Assembly (NCBI GenBank): GCA_046289925.1
Contig: JBKBUN010000131.1
Span: 1-9,279 of the forward strand
Origin: Acidovorax_G sp046289925
GTDB taxonomy: Bacteria; Pseudomonadota; Gammaproteobacteria; Burkholderiales; Burkholderiaceae_C
DNA: 9,279 bases
Reading direction: 5' to 3'
Below the pieces are notes generated by a model. It was not told the origin of the DNA and made no database searches. It saw nothing but the letters and a program-made list of their open reading frames with translations. The position numbers and the translations under genes are program-made. Shown here in pieces: positions 1 to 5,685 of this stretch (within the stretch, counting starts at the first letter, position 1; each line of letters begins with the position of its first letter).

Positions 1-144
1 CCCCTGTTCTCGCACAGTGGCCACCACCACCTGCCCATCGTCGATGCCCAAGGGGTGGTGGTGGGCATCCTCACGCAGACCGACCTGATGCGCGTGCTGG
101 CCCGCCTGCTGCCGCCCGACCTGGACGCGACGCCCGCAGACTGA
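1..144 (+). CDS. CBS-domain protein, C-terminal fragment (5' end outside window)
   Basis: The first reading frame is open from base 1 to a TGA at 142-144 and encodes 47 residues. It contains HHHLPIVDAQGVVVGILTQT followed by DLMRVLARLL, the classic second half of a CBS domain (a conserved P-V/I-V-D strand, then G-I-(L/V)-T-x-x-D-L and a closing helix). CBS domains usually bind adenine nucleotides and regulate an attached enzyme or transporter. In related bacteria a CBS pair with this ending is often fused to an HPP-family membrane domain, but that part lies outside the window, so the full architecture is inferred. The short acidic tail after the helix is unremarkable. No clear terminator follows the stop. 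Confidence 0.85.
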   Translation, partial: PLFSHSGHHHLPIVDAQGVVVGILTQTDLMRVLARLLPPDLDATPAD

Positions 145-232
145 GGCTCGCGCGCACAGGTTCGGCGGCCTCGGGGTACAGGTATCCAGTTGTATCGGGG
201 CGCTTGGGCAATCCCGCTCATTGGCTGTGCAT

Positions 233-300
233 TTGCTATAATTTTGATAGCTGCTTGTGCTTGATTTTGATGAACGAAAGGGCGATTTGCCCTTGAAATG
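233..300. repeat. Degenerate palindromic intergenic repeat of Comamonadaceae type
   Basis: This AT-rich patch interrupts GC-rich DNA. It starts with GCTAT, a 7-nt spacer and ATAGC (235-251), continues with GCTGCTTGTGCTTGATTTTG, and ends in a perfect 6-bp hairpin, AAGGGC-GATTT-GCCCTT (278-294). From memory, sequences of the form GATAGCTGCTTGCGCTT are scattered between genes in Acidovorax, Polaromonas and relatives. This looks like a worn copy, and the match is recollection rather than a search result. It lies just upstream of the permease gene and may supply its promoter. Confidence 0.5.
234..242 (+). promoter_or_regulatory. Extended -10 promoter candidate for the MCE transporter genes
   Basis: TGC-TATAAT is a perfect extended -10 element (TGn plus the consensus hexamer), about 100 bp before the permease start. 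No good -35 hexamer is seen 16-18 bp upstream, which extended -10 promoters can tolerate. The motif is embedded in the dispersed palindromic repeat, so it could be a by-product of that repeat. Confidence 0.4.
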
Positions 301-343
301 CCGCGACGCTGCCGGTGCCGCAGTGCCCGCTATCATCCGCCCC

Positions 344-1141
344 ATGCGCACCCGCCTGCCGGGCCTGGACTGGCCGCAACGCTTGGGCACCACGCTGTGG
401 GGCTGGGCCGTGGCGTGGGGGCGCATTCTGTACCTGGGCGCAGTCATGCTGGTGCTGCTGCTGTCACCGTCGAGCTACGGCCGCCCCATGCGTCGCCGCC
501 TGGCCTGGCACCTGGTGGCCATGGCGCTGCCCGGGCTGCCTGGGTTCGCGGTGCTGGTGGCGCTCATCAGCCTGGTGCTCACGCGCATCGTGGTGGTCAC
601 GGCCGACAGCTACGGGCTGTCGCGTTACGCACTCGAAATGGTCATCCGCGTGCTGGTGATCGAGCTCATCCCGCTCACGGCGGCGCTGTTCGTGGCCATG
701 CGCAGCACCATTCCGGCGGGCACGCAACTGGCCAGCCTGCGCGCGGCGGGCCATCTGGACGCACTGCGCGCCCGCGGGGCCGACGTGCTGCGGCTCGAAC
801 TGTTGCCGCGTGTGGTGGCGGGCCTGTTCGCCAGCTGCCTGCTTGCGGCCGTGAGCGGCCTGGTCGCGCTGGTGCTGGCCTATCTGGGCGTGTACGGCTT
901 CACATTGGCCGGGCTGCCAGGCTACACACGCATGTTCGGCCAGGTGTTCACACCGCCAATCACGCTCGTGCTGGTGGGCAAGACGCTGGCCTTCAGCCTG
1001 GCCGTGGCGCTCACGCCCGTGGCCACAGCACTCGATGCGCGCCGTCCTGGGCATCCGGGCTGGGAGTTGGGCGGGCTGGCGCGTATGTTTGCCGTCCTCC
1101 TGCTGATTGAGCTGACCTCGCTGGTGGGCCACTACATCTGA
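344..1141 (+). CDS. MlaE-family ABC transporter permease
   Basis: A 265-residue multi-spanning inner-membrane protein, close to the usual MlaE length of about 260. MlaE proteins form the membrane core of MCE lipid transporters that move phospholipids between the inner and outer membranes. Hydrophobic helices are visible at about residues 18-40, 58-82, 98-118, 156-186, 205-225 and 243-262. The family core is recognisable: ELIPLTAALFVAMR (107-120) corresponds to the ELGPVLTALLxAGR segment, and GHLDALRARGADVLRLELLP (136-155) to the EQIDALEVMGVDPLRYLVLP coupling region. The usual E-Q before I-D-A-L is replaced by G-H, a change in the helix that contacts the ATPase. The ATG at 344 was chosen because translation upstream of it is low-complexity and resembles no family member. 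No clear Shine-Dalgarno sequence precedes it, so the start is uncertain. The stop overlaps the next start (TGATG). Confidence 0.85.
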   Translation: MRTRLPGLDWPQRLGTTLWGWAVAWGRILYLGAVMLVLLLSPSSYGRPMRRRLAWHLVAMALPGLPGFAVLVALISLVLTRIVVVTADSYGLSRYALEMVIRVLVIELIPLTAALFVAMRSTIPAGTQLASLRAAGHLDALRARGADVLRLELLPRVVAGLFASCLLAAVSGLVALVLAYLGVYGFTLAGLPGYTRMFGQVFTPPITLVLVGKTLAFSLAVALTPVATALDARRPGHPGWELGGLARMFAVLLLIELTSLVGHYI

Positions 1142-2169
1142 TGCATGCTGAACACCCCATGTCGCACACCGATCCCCCCCCGTTGGACGCCACCCCGGCC
1201 GCAGCGCCCGCCCACGAGGGCGCAGATGCCCTGCTGCGCCCTGTAGCGCACCTTGAACTCAAGGCTGCGGCTTTGCTGCTGCTGGCCCTGCTGCTGTTGG
1301 TGGGCGGCGCGCTGTACCTGCTGTATGCGCGTGGTGCGTTCGAGCCCTCGCAGACCCTGGTGCTCACGGCCGACAACTCCGAAGGCGTGGTCGTGGGCAT
1401 GGACATGACCTTCTCGGGCTTTCCCATTGGCCGCGTACGGCGGGTGGAGCTGGCCGAGGACGGCAACGCCCGCATCGTCGTGGACGTGGCCCGCAAGGAC
1501 GCACACTGGCTGCGCGAAAGCAGTGTGTTCACCTTGGTGCGCGGCGTGGTGGGCGACACGCGCATCCGTGCCTACAGCGGCATCCTGACCGACCCACCGC
1601 TGCCCGCTGGGGCCGTGCGCCCAGTGCTGCGCGGCGACTCGACCGAGGCCGTGCCCCAACTCATGGCCACGGCGCGCGAGCTGCTGGCCAATCTCACGGC
1701 CATGACGGCCGAGGATGCGCCGCTGCGCGCCAGCCTGGCGCAGGTGCAGCAGCTGTCGGAACGCCTCAATGGCCCGCAGGGCGCGCTGGGCGTGGCGCTG
1801 GGCAACGAGGCCGATGCGCGCAAGGTGGTGGCCACGGTCGAGCGCACGCAGGCGCTGCTGGCGCGGCTGGACGGCCTGGCCGCACGCACCGATGCGCAGG
1901 TGTTCGGCCAGGGCGGGCTGGTGCCCGAACTCACGGCCACCGTCACGCAGCTGCAGGGTCTGCTGGCCGACACGCGCGGCAGCCTGCGCAAGCTCGACGC
2001 CGTGCTGGTGGAAGCCCAGGCCGTAGGCGCTCAGACCCGCGAGGCCACCGCCGATCTGGGCGCGCTGCGCGCCGAGGTGGAAAGCAACCTGCGCAAGATC
2101 GAAACCCTGGTGGACGACATCCAGCGCAAATGGCCGTTTTCCCGCGACAAGGAGCTGCGCCTGCCATGA
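1141..2169 (+). CDS. MlaD/MCE-domain substrate-binding protein
   Basis: A 342-residue protein anchored by one membrane helix (about residues 40-62) after a Pro/Ala-rich cytoplasmic start. An MCE domain covers about 71-165, with the motifs ADNSEGVVVGMDMTFSGFPI (77-96) and GRVRRVEL typical of MlaD, PqiB and YebT proteins. MCE domains assemble into hexameric rings in the periplasm that hold lipid. The rest is a long helical region (about 170-335) rich in Leu, Ala and Gln, likely a coiled-coil needle or barrel. It ends in KWPFSRDKELRLP, an ending I recall for betaproteobacterial members. The ATG at 1141 overlaps the permease stop (TGATG), implying translational coupling. An internal ATG at 1159 is an alternative start. 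The gene overlaps the following lipoprotein gene by 4 bp. Confidence 0.88.
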   Translation: MHAEHPMSHTDPPPLDATPAAAPAHEGADALLRPVAHLELKAAALLLLALLLLVGGALYLLYARGAFEPSQTLVLTADNSEGVVVGMDMTFSGFPIGRVRRVELAEDGNARIVVDVARKDAHWLRESSVFTLVRGVVGDTRIRAYSGILTDPPLPAGAVRPVLRGDSTEAVPQLMATARELLANLTAMTAEDAPLRASLAQVQQLSERLNGPQGALGVALGNEADARKVVATVERTQALLARLDGLAARTDAQVFGQGGLVPELTATVTQLQGLLADTRGSLRKLDAVLVEAQAVGAQTREATADLGALRAEVESNLRKIETLVDDIQRKWPFSRDKELRLP

Positions 2170-2885
2170 GCCTTCGACCCATCCTGGCGCAGACGGCCTG
2201 TCGCACACGCCGCCCCGGGCACCTTGTGGCAGCGGTGGCCGCTGCACTGCTGCTGGCCGCCTGCGCCAGCACGCCGCCCGAACCCGCATGGCAAGCCCGC
2301 GCGAGCGGCGCGGCAGAGCGCGCATTGGCCGCCCAACTGGAAGGCCGCGCAAGGGTGCAGGCACTGGAATGGGCCAAGGCGCGTGCCGAGCTGGCGCGCA
2401 CCGGTCGCACCGACTGGCTGGCACGGCTGGAGCTGCTGCGCTGCGCAGCCGATGCCGCCGCGCTCGCGCCGCCGGCCTGTGCTGCTTTCGAGCCCTTGCG
2501 CGCTGACGCCGCTGCGCCCGAGCGTGCGTATGCCGACTACCTCGCAGGCCAGGCGCTGAGTGCCGCCGATCAAGCCCGACTGCCTGCGGCGCAGCAGGCG
2601 CTGGCAGCACTGCCCCCTGGGGCAATGCCCGATGCTGCGCTGGCCGCCATCGAAGACCCGCTCTCGCGCCTGGTGGGCGCTGCCGTGCTGTTGCGCACCG
2701 GGCGGGCCACACCCGGCGTCATCACGCAGGCGGTGGACACGGCCAGCGCGCAGGGCTGGGCCCTGCCGCTGCGGGCCTGGCTCGGGGTGCAACTGCAACG
2801 GGCCCGCGCCGCGGGAGACGCCGACGCCGCGGCCGCCGTGCAGCGGCGCATTGCCTTGGTGGAACAGGGCTTGGCCGGGCGCTGA
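2166..2885 (+). CDS. Predicted lipoprotein coupled to the MCE transporter
   Basis: A 239-residue protein beginning MSLRPILAQ, with an arginine-rich n-region, a hydrophobic stretch (about residues 20-32) and a lipobox L-A-A-C with the lipidated Cys at 33. The mature part is Ala/Leu-rich and predicted almost wholly helical, with regular Ala-Arg-Leu spacing suggestive of short helical repeats. I recognise no catalytic motif and no named domain. It does not clearly resemble the ABC_trans_aux lipoproteins (PqiC type) often found beside MCE genes. The ATG at 2166 was chosen because it forms an ATGA overlap with the MlaD stop and is followed directly by the signal peptide; 36 bp of upstream reading frame adds nothing plausible. 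Position and coupling suggest an accessory part of the MCE system facing the periplasm or outer membrane, which is inference. Confidence 0.75.
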   Translation: MSLRPILAQTACRTRRPGHLVAAVAAALLLAACASTPPEPAWQARASGAAERALAAQLEGRARVQALEWAKARAELARTGRTDWLARLELLRCAADAAALAPPACAAFEPLRADAAAPERAYADYLAGQALSAADQARLPAAQQALAALPPGAMPDAALAAIEDPLSRLVGAAVLLRTGRATPGVITQAVDTASAQGWALPLRAWLGVQLQRARAAGDADAAAAVQRRIALVEQGLAGR

Positions 2886-2911
2886 GGCCACGGCTGCTGC
2901 GCTCTACCCCT

Positions 2912-3289
2912 CTACTGCAGGCGGGCGGCCAGCTGGCGTTCAATCTGCTCGCGCGTCTGCGCGAACTGCTGGGCGTCCATTTCGCGCGCTTCGTATTTGC
3001 GCGCAATCGACAGCAGCAGCACGGTGTTTTCGAGGTAGGCGTCCTGCGCCATCGACGGTGGCATGGCGGTCAGGCGATCGAAGCTCTGCTGGTACAGCGC
3101 GCTCCAGTGGAGCAGGCCTTCAAGCGCCTGTCGGCGGGCGTCCTGCTGCCAGGCCACGAAAGCGGCCCAGCCTGTGTCGGACGGCTCGGCACAGCCTGAC
3201 AGGCCCAGGCAGGCGGTCAAGACCGCACTGGCCAGTGCGGCGCGCCATGCCGTTGGGCGCGGTTGCGGGAATCGAATCGGTGCGTTCAC
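2912..3289 (-). CDS. Small predicted lipoprotein of unknown function
   Basis: A 125-residue protein if translated from the GTG at 3289. GGAGGG lies at 3295-3300, 5 nt before that GTG, an excellent ribosome binding site. The reading frame extends upstream to 3664, but that part is Arg/Pro/Ala-rich shadow sequence. An N-terminal Arg-containing segment and a hydrophobic stretch (about residues 17-31) end in lipobox L-S-G-C with Cys at 33, so an outer- or inner-membrane lipoprotein is expected. The mature domain is helical, Gln- and Ala-rich, with a TGWAAFVAWQQDARRQALEG segment and a charged C-terminal helix ending ERQLAARLQ. I recognise no family. The gene is convergent with the MCE cluster, 26 bp from its end, and has its own promoter candidate. 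Confidence 0.8.
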   Translation of the reverse strand: MNAPIRFPQPRPTAWRAALASAVLTACLGLSGCAEPSDTGWAAFVAWQQDARRQALEGLLHWSALYQQSFDRLTAMPPSMAQDAYLENTVLLLSIARKYEAREMDAQQFAQTREQIERQLAARLQ

Positions 3290-3327
3290 GATCGCCCTCC
3301 ACAGTGATGACGGTTGCGCTGCACCAC

Positions 3328-3357
3328 ATGGTAGGCCCTTGCTACAGTTTTTGACAA
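3328..3357 (-). promoter_or_regulatory. Sigma-70-like promoter candidate for the small lipoprotein
   Basis: On the - strand, TTGTCA (3352-3357) is a 5/6 match to the -35 consensus. TACCAT (3328-3333) is a 4/6 match to the -10 consensus, with an 18-bp spacer. It lies about 40 bp upstream of the GTG start, a normal leader length. Confidence 0.45.
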
Positions 3358-3804
3358 GCGCAGCGGCTGTGTGCCAAGTGTTCCGGCCACAGTCGGCCTG
3401 TGGCCATGGGGCGGCCGCTCTCCTGGCACTCAGGGCCGGGCGTGGTCTGGCCACCACTGGCGCAGTGCTTCGGGCCGTTGGGGCAGGCCATCGGCCGAGT
3501 GCACGACCTCGACCAGATCGCGCAGGAGCATGCAGGCTCTCAAGGCCATCGCGACTGCGGTGGCAAAGCCGCTGAACGCACGGGTGTGGCGCGAGCCTGA
3601 CGGGCGTGGGCCTTGCACGCAGACATCCTGGACGGCTGGCGCAGGCCCGAATGGTCCGCATCACAAGGCCGCAATGGTCGACCCCAGGAATTGCGCCTAG
3701 GCGGTGTTGGGCTGTCTGTCAGACAAGTTGGATGACGCAGCCCCTCACCCGGCCAAGCGCACCCGCGATGAAATCAAGGCGCGACCGCGCTGGCAGTCCC
3801 GTTG
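3358..3804. other. Gene-poor stretch, possible gene remnants only
   Basis: No convincing gene is seen in about 450 bp. On the + strand an open frame at 3701-3799 reads LSDKLDDAAPHPAKRTRDEI then KARPRWQSR before a TGA. Its charged composition looks more like the end of a real protein than like a shadow frame. On the - strand, 3430-3531 could encode MLLRDLVEVVHSADGLPQRP and about 13 more residues. Neither has a good ribosome binding site or a recognisable family, and either may be a decayed gene end or chance. Confidence 0.35.
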
Positions 3805-3807
3805 AAC

Positions 3808-3976
3808 CTAGGAGCCTGTCGGACTTGGGAATCGTCGGCTGCAAATGGGCCTCAGCGGCCCATTTTTCACCGTCTTTTGGCCCCATAGCCCCGCTATGGG
3901 GCTGCAAACACGGCGAAAACTGTTCTCGCTGGGGCACATTTTCGCTTTCGACGCCCCAAGCCCGACAGGCTCCTAG
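3808..3976. repeat. 169-bp imperfect palindrome with 22-bp near-perfect ends
   Basis: The ends 3808-3829 and 3955-3976 are inverted copies matching at 21 of 22 positions, beginning CTAGGAGCCTGTCGG. Pairing continues inward. AAATGGGCCTCAGCG (3843-3857) pairs with 3927-3941 at 13 of 15 positions, TTTTCACCGT (3864-3873) with ACGGCGAAAA (3910-3919) at 9 of 10, and the centre is a perfect 10-bp stem GCCCCATAGC-ccc-GCTATGGGGC (3880-3902). The whole unit could form one long cruciform or RNA hairpin. No transposase is encoded. It resembles a non-autonomous palindromic element rather than a gene. Confidence 0.8.
3843..3867 (+). terminator. Terminator-like hairpin inside the palindrome
   Basis: A perfect 9-bp stem AAATGGGCC-TCAGC-GGCCCATTT is followed by two further T residues (run of five T at 3863-3867). 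It has the form of an intrinsic terminator on the + strand. No intact + strand gene runs into it, so its use is doubtful. The same bases also pair with 3927-3941 in the larger palindrome, so the two folds are alternatives. Confidence 0.4.
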
Positions 3977-4205
3977 AAACCGCAGTTGGATGCGCCCGCC
4001 AGTGCCGTGATCGGCGGGCCAGGCAAGGCGAGACGACGCGGCGCACTCCTGTGCGCAAGGAGGCACAACGCCGCATGGCGCGCCGAGCATGGTGCTGGCG
4101 GGCGCATAGCGCTTTCACCCAGAAGGCGAGCGTGCCCACAAGGCGCAAGTTCAACGGGCATCAGAACTTTTCAGTGCGAACAAGCGGTCAACTGCGGTTT
4201 CTAGG
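3972..4205. mobile_element. 234-bp MITE-like unit with perfect 17-bp terminal inverted repeats
   Basis: CCTAGAAACCGCAGTTG at 3972-3988 is repeated perfectly as its reverse complement at 4189-4205. Inside, ATGCGCCCGCCAG (3990-4002) and its exact reverse complement (4095-4107) form a second nested pair, and GCGGCG/CGCCGC (4038-4043 and 4069-4074) a third. A further local hairpin is GCGCAC-TCCT-GTGCGC (4041-4056). There is no transposase. Short open frames on both strands end at TAG codons created by the terminal repeats and are probably not genes. The left end shares CCTAG with the neighbouring palindrome, and the right end lies inside xth. A miniature transposable or dispersed repeat element is inferred. 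Flanking target duplication is not evident. Confidence 0.55.
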
Positions 4206-4978
4206 TTGAAATGGGCGACCACCGGTGCATGGTCGCTGGGTTGCGGATTCTTGCGCGGAGCGCGGTCCACGCTGCAGGCCGTCAGACGCTCGCGCAGTGG
4301 GGGGCTGACCAGAATATGGTCGATGCGCAGCCCACGGTTTTTCTGGAACCCGAGCATGCGGTAATCCCACCAGGAAAAGCTCTTGTCGGGCTGCTCGAAG
4401 CATCGGAAAGCATCGGTCAGGCCCAAGGCCAGCAAGGCCTTGAAGTGCTGGCGCTCTTCGCTCGTGTGGTGAATGGTCTCGCGCAGGCCCTCGGGGTCGT
4501 AGGAGTCCCGGTCTTCCGGGGCGACGTTGAAGTCGCCCACCAGCGCCAGCGCGGGGTGCTGCGCCAGTTCGCCACGCAGCCATGCGTGCAGGGCCTCCAG
4601 CCAGCGCATCTTGTAGGCGAACTTGTCGGTTCCCGGTGCCTGCCCGTTGACGAAGTAGCCATTGACCACGCGCACCGGCCCTTCGGGCGTTTGGGCGGTG
4701 GCGGCAATCACGCGGGCTTGTTCATCGTCAAGCCCCGGAATGTTGCGCACGGTGTCGCGCAGCGGATACCGGCTCAGCAGCGCGACGCCGTTGTAAGTCT
4801 TTTGTCCGAAGCACTCGGACTGGTAGCCCAGCGCAGCAAAGGCTTCGTGCGGAAACTTGTCGTCGGTGAGCTTGAGCTCTTGCAGGGCCAGCACATCCAC
4901 GGCTTGGCTCTGCAACCAGGCCAGCACCTGGGGCAGGCGTACGGAGAGGGAGTTGACGTTCCAGGTCGCGATTTTCAT
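4151..4978 (-). CDS. xth: Exodeoxyribonuclease III
   Basis: A 275-residue ExoIII/AP endonuclease of the exonuclease-endonuclease-phosphatase fold. It cleaves at abasic sites and degrades 3' ends of duplex DNA in base excision repair. Landmark motifs are all present: MKIATWNVNS with Asn7, LQELK with metal-binding Glu34, YNGVALLSR, NGYFVNG with Tyr108, GDFNVAPEDRD with Asp149 and Asn151, SWWDYR, LRIDHILVS with Asp220, and SDHAPV with Asp249-His250. Family members commonly end soon after the SDHAPVV strand. Here about 17 extra residues follow HFNL, and their DNA coincides with the right end of the inverted-repeat element. The start ATG overlaps the regulator stop (ATGA), so the gene is co-transcribed and coupled; no strong separate ribosome binding site is seen. 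Confidence 0.96.
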   Translation of the reverse strand: MKIATWNVNSLSVRLPQVLAWLQSQAVDVLALQELKLTDDKFPHEAFAALGYQSECFGQKTYNGVALLSRYPLRDTVRNIPGLDDEQARVIAATAQTPEGPVRVVNGYFVNGQAPGTDKFAYKMRWLEALHAWLRGELAQHPALALVGDFNVAPEDRDSYDPEGLRETIHHTSEERQHFKALLALGLTDAFRCFEQPDKSFSWWDYRMLGFQKNRGLRIDHILVSPPLRERLTACSVDRAPRKNPQPSDHAPVVAHFNLETAVDRLFALKSSDAR

Positions 4979-5601
4979 GGGGCAGCGGAGTCGGCAGGGC
5001 GGGCGGGTGCCGCCCCGGGTGGGGGGGCGGAGCGTTCGGCTGTGGGCGCGGCGGAGTCACACCCGGCCGGGTAGGGCTGCTGCAGGATGGCCAAGGCTTC
5101 CTGCAGCATTTCCACCCAGTTGCGTTCATAGCGGATGCCGGCTTGCAACACCAGGTGCTGCAAGGCGGCCTTGCGGCTGTCGGGGCCGTCAGGGTAGTCC
5201 CGCGCTTCAAAGCTGCGGTAGAGGGCCAGCTTGGCTTCGTGAGCCTGCAGGCGCCTGTGCACCTCTTGCGCCAGTCCGTCGGATCCTACGGTGGCGCTCG
5301 ACCACAGGCGCAGCATGAGCTCGTCGCGCAGGGGCATCGGTGCCGTGGGTTCGGTCATCCAGGTACGCAAGCGTTCCATGCCCGCGGGCAGCAGGCGGTA
5401 GGCGCGCTTGCGCCCGCGCGTGGGCTCCTCAGGCAGCGACTCGATGCATCCGGCTTCTTCAAGGCGGGCCAGTTCGCGGTAAATCTGCTGGTGGCTGGCG
5501 TGCCAGAAAAAGCCGATGGACTTGTCGAAACGCGCGGCCAGTTCCGAGCCGGAACGCGGGCGTTCGACCAGTTCGGTGAGCAGGGCATGGGGCAGCGACA
5601 T
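4975..5601 (-). CDS. PadR-family transcriptional regulator
   Basis: A 208-residue protein from the ATG at 5601. An N-terminal winged helix (about residues 1-75) carries FFWHASHQQIYRELARLEEA, the PadR signature recognition region (W-x-A-S-x-x-Q-I-Y-x-E-L), and a basic wing TRGRKRAYRL. A helical dimerisation region of the PadR C-terminal type follows (about 85-180). The last 25 residues are a Pro/Ala-rich tail with little similarity to expect. The frame stays open upstream to 5703, through the operator boxes; the start at 5601 fits the usual family N-terminus (MSLPHALLTELV), though it lacks a strong ribosome binding site and an ATG at 5649 is possible. It is divergent from fadH and likely represses both directions through the paired boxes between them. 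It overlaps xth by 4 bp. Confidence 0.88.
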   Translation of the reverse strand: MSLPHALLTELVERPRSGSELAARFDKSIGFFWHASHQQIYRELARLEEAGCIESLPEEPTRGRKRAYRLLPAGMERLRTWMTEPTAPMPLRDELMLRLWSSATVGSDGLAQEVHRRLQAHEAKLALYRSFEARDYPDGPDSRKAALQHLVLQAGIRYERNWVEMLQEALAILQQPYPAGCDSAAPTAERSAPPPGAAPARPADSAAP

Positions 5602-5652
5602 GGAAGCGAGGTTACACGCTCTGCGGCGTCGGGTTTGTCCGGACGCCATTTT

Positions 5653-5672
5653 CAATGCAACTGGTTGCATAA
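5653..5672. promoter_or_regulatory. Regulator operator box 1
   Basis: CAATGCAACTGGTTGCATAA contains a palindrome with 7-bp arms (ATGCAAC-tg-GTTGCAT). A near-identical box lies 33 bp away (centre to centre) in the opposite orientation. Location in the divergent promoter next to a PadR gene makes it the probable binding site. CATAAT (5668-5673), a 5/6 match to a -10 hexamer for fadH, overlaps its right edge. Confidence 0.6.
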
Positions 5673-5685
5673 TCTGCGAAACTTT

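Noticed and set aside
257..343. Upstream GTG start for the permease at 257
   Set aside because: It begins inside the palindromic repeat, lacks a ribosome binding site, and would add residues unlike any MlaE N-terminus.
1132..2712. 526-residue open frame on the - strand opposite the MCE genes
   Set aside because: It is antisense to well-supported genes, rich in Arg, Ala, Gln and His in a way typical of GC-rich shadow frames, and has no recognisable domain.
3290..3664. N-terminal extension of the small lipoprotein frame
   Set aside because: The GTG at 3289 has a strong ribosome binding site and begins directly before the signal peptide; the upstream residues are shadow-like.
3973..4204. Short open frames on both strands within the 234-bp unit, ending ASNCGF or AVNCGF
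   Set aside because: Both stops arise from the CTAG in the terminal repeats, there is no ribosome binding site, and the composition is Arg/Ala/Pro-rich. They are probably annotation artefacts of the repeat.
3808..4205. CRISPR array or tRNA-like structure
   Set aside because: The repeats are inverted, not regularly spaced direct repeats, and no cloverleaf or anticodon arm is seen.
4211..5074. 287-residue open frame on the + strand opposite xth
   Set aside because: xth has every catalytic motif on the - strand; the opposite frame is a codon-bias shadow.
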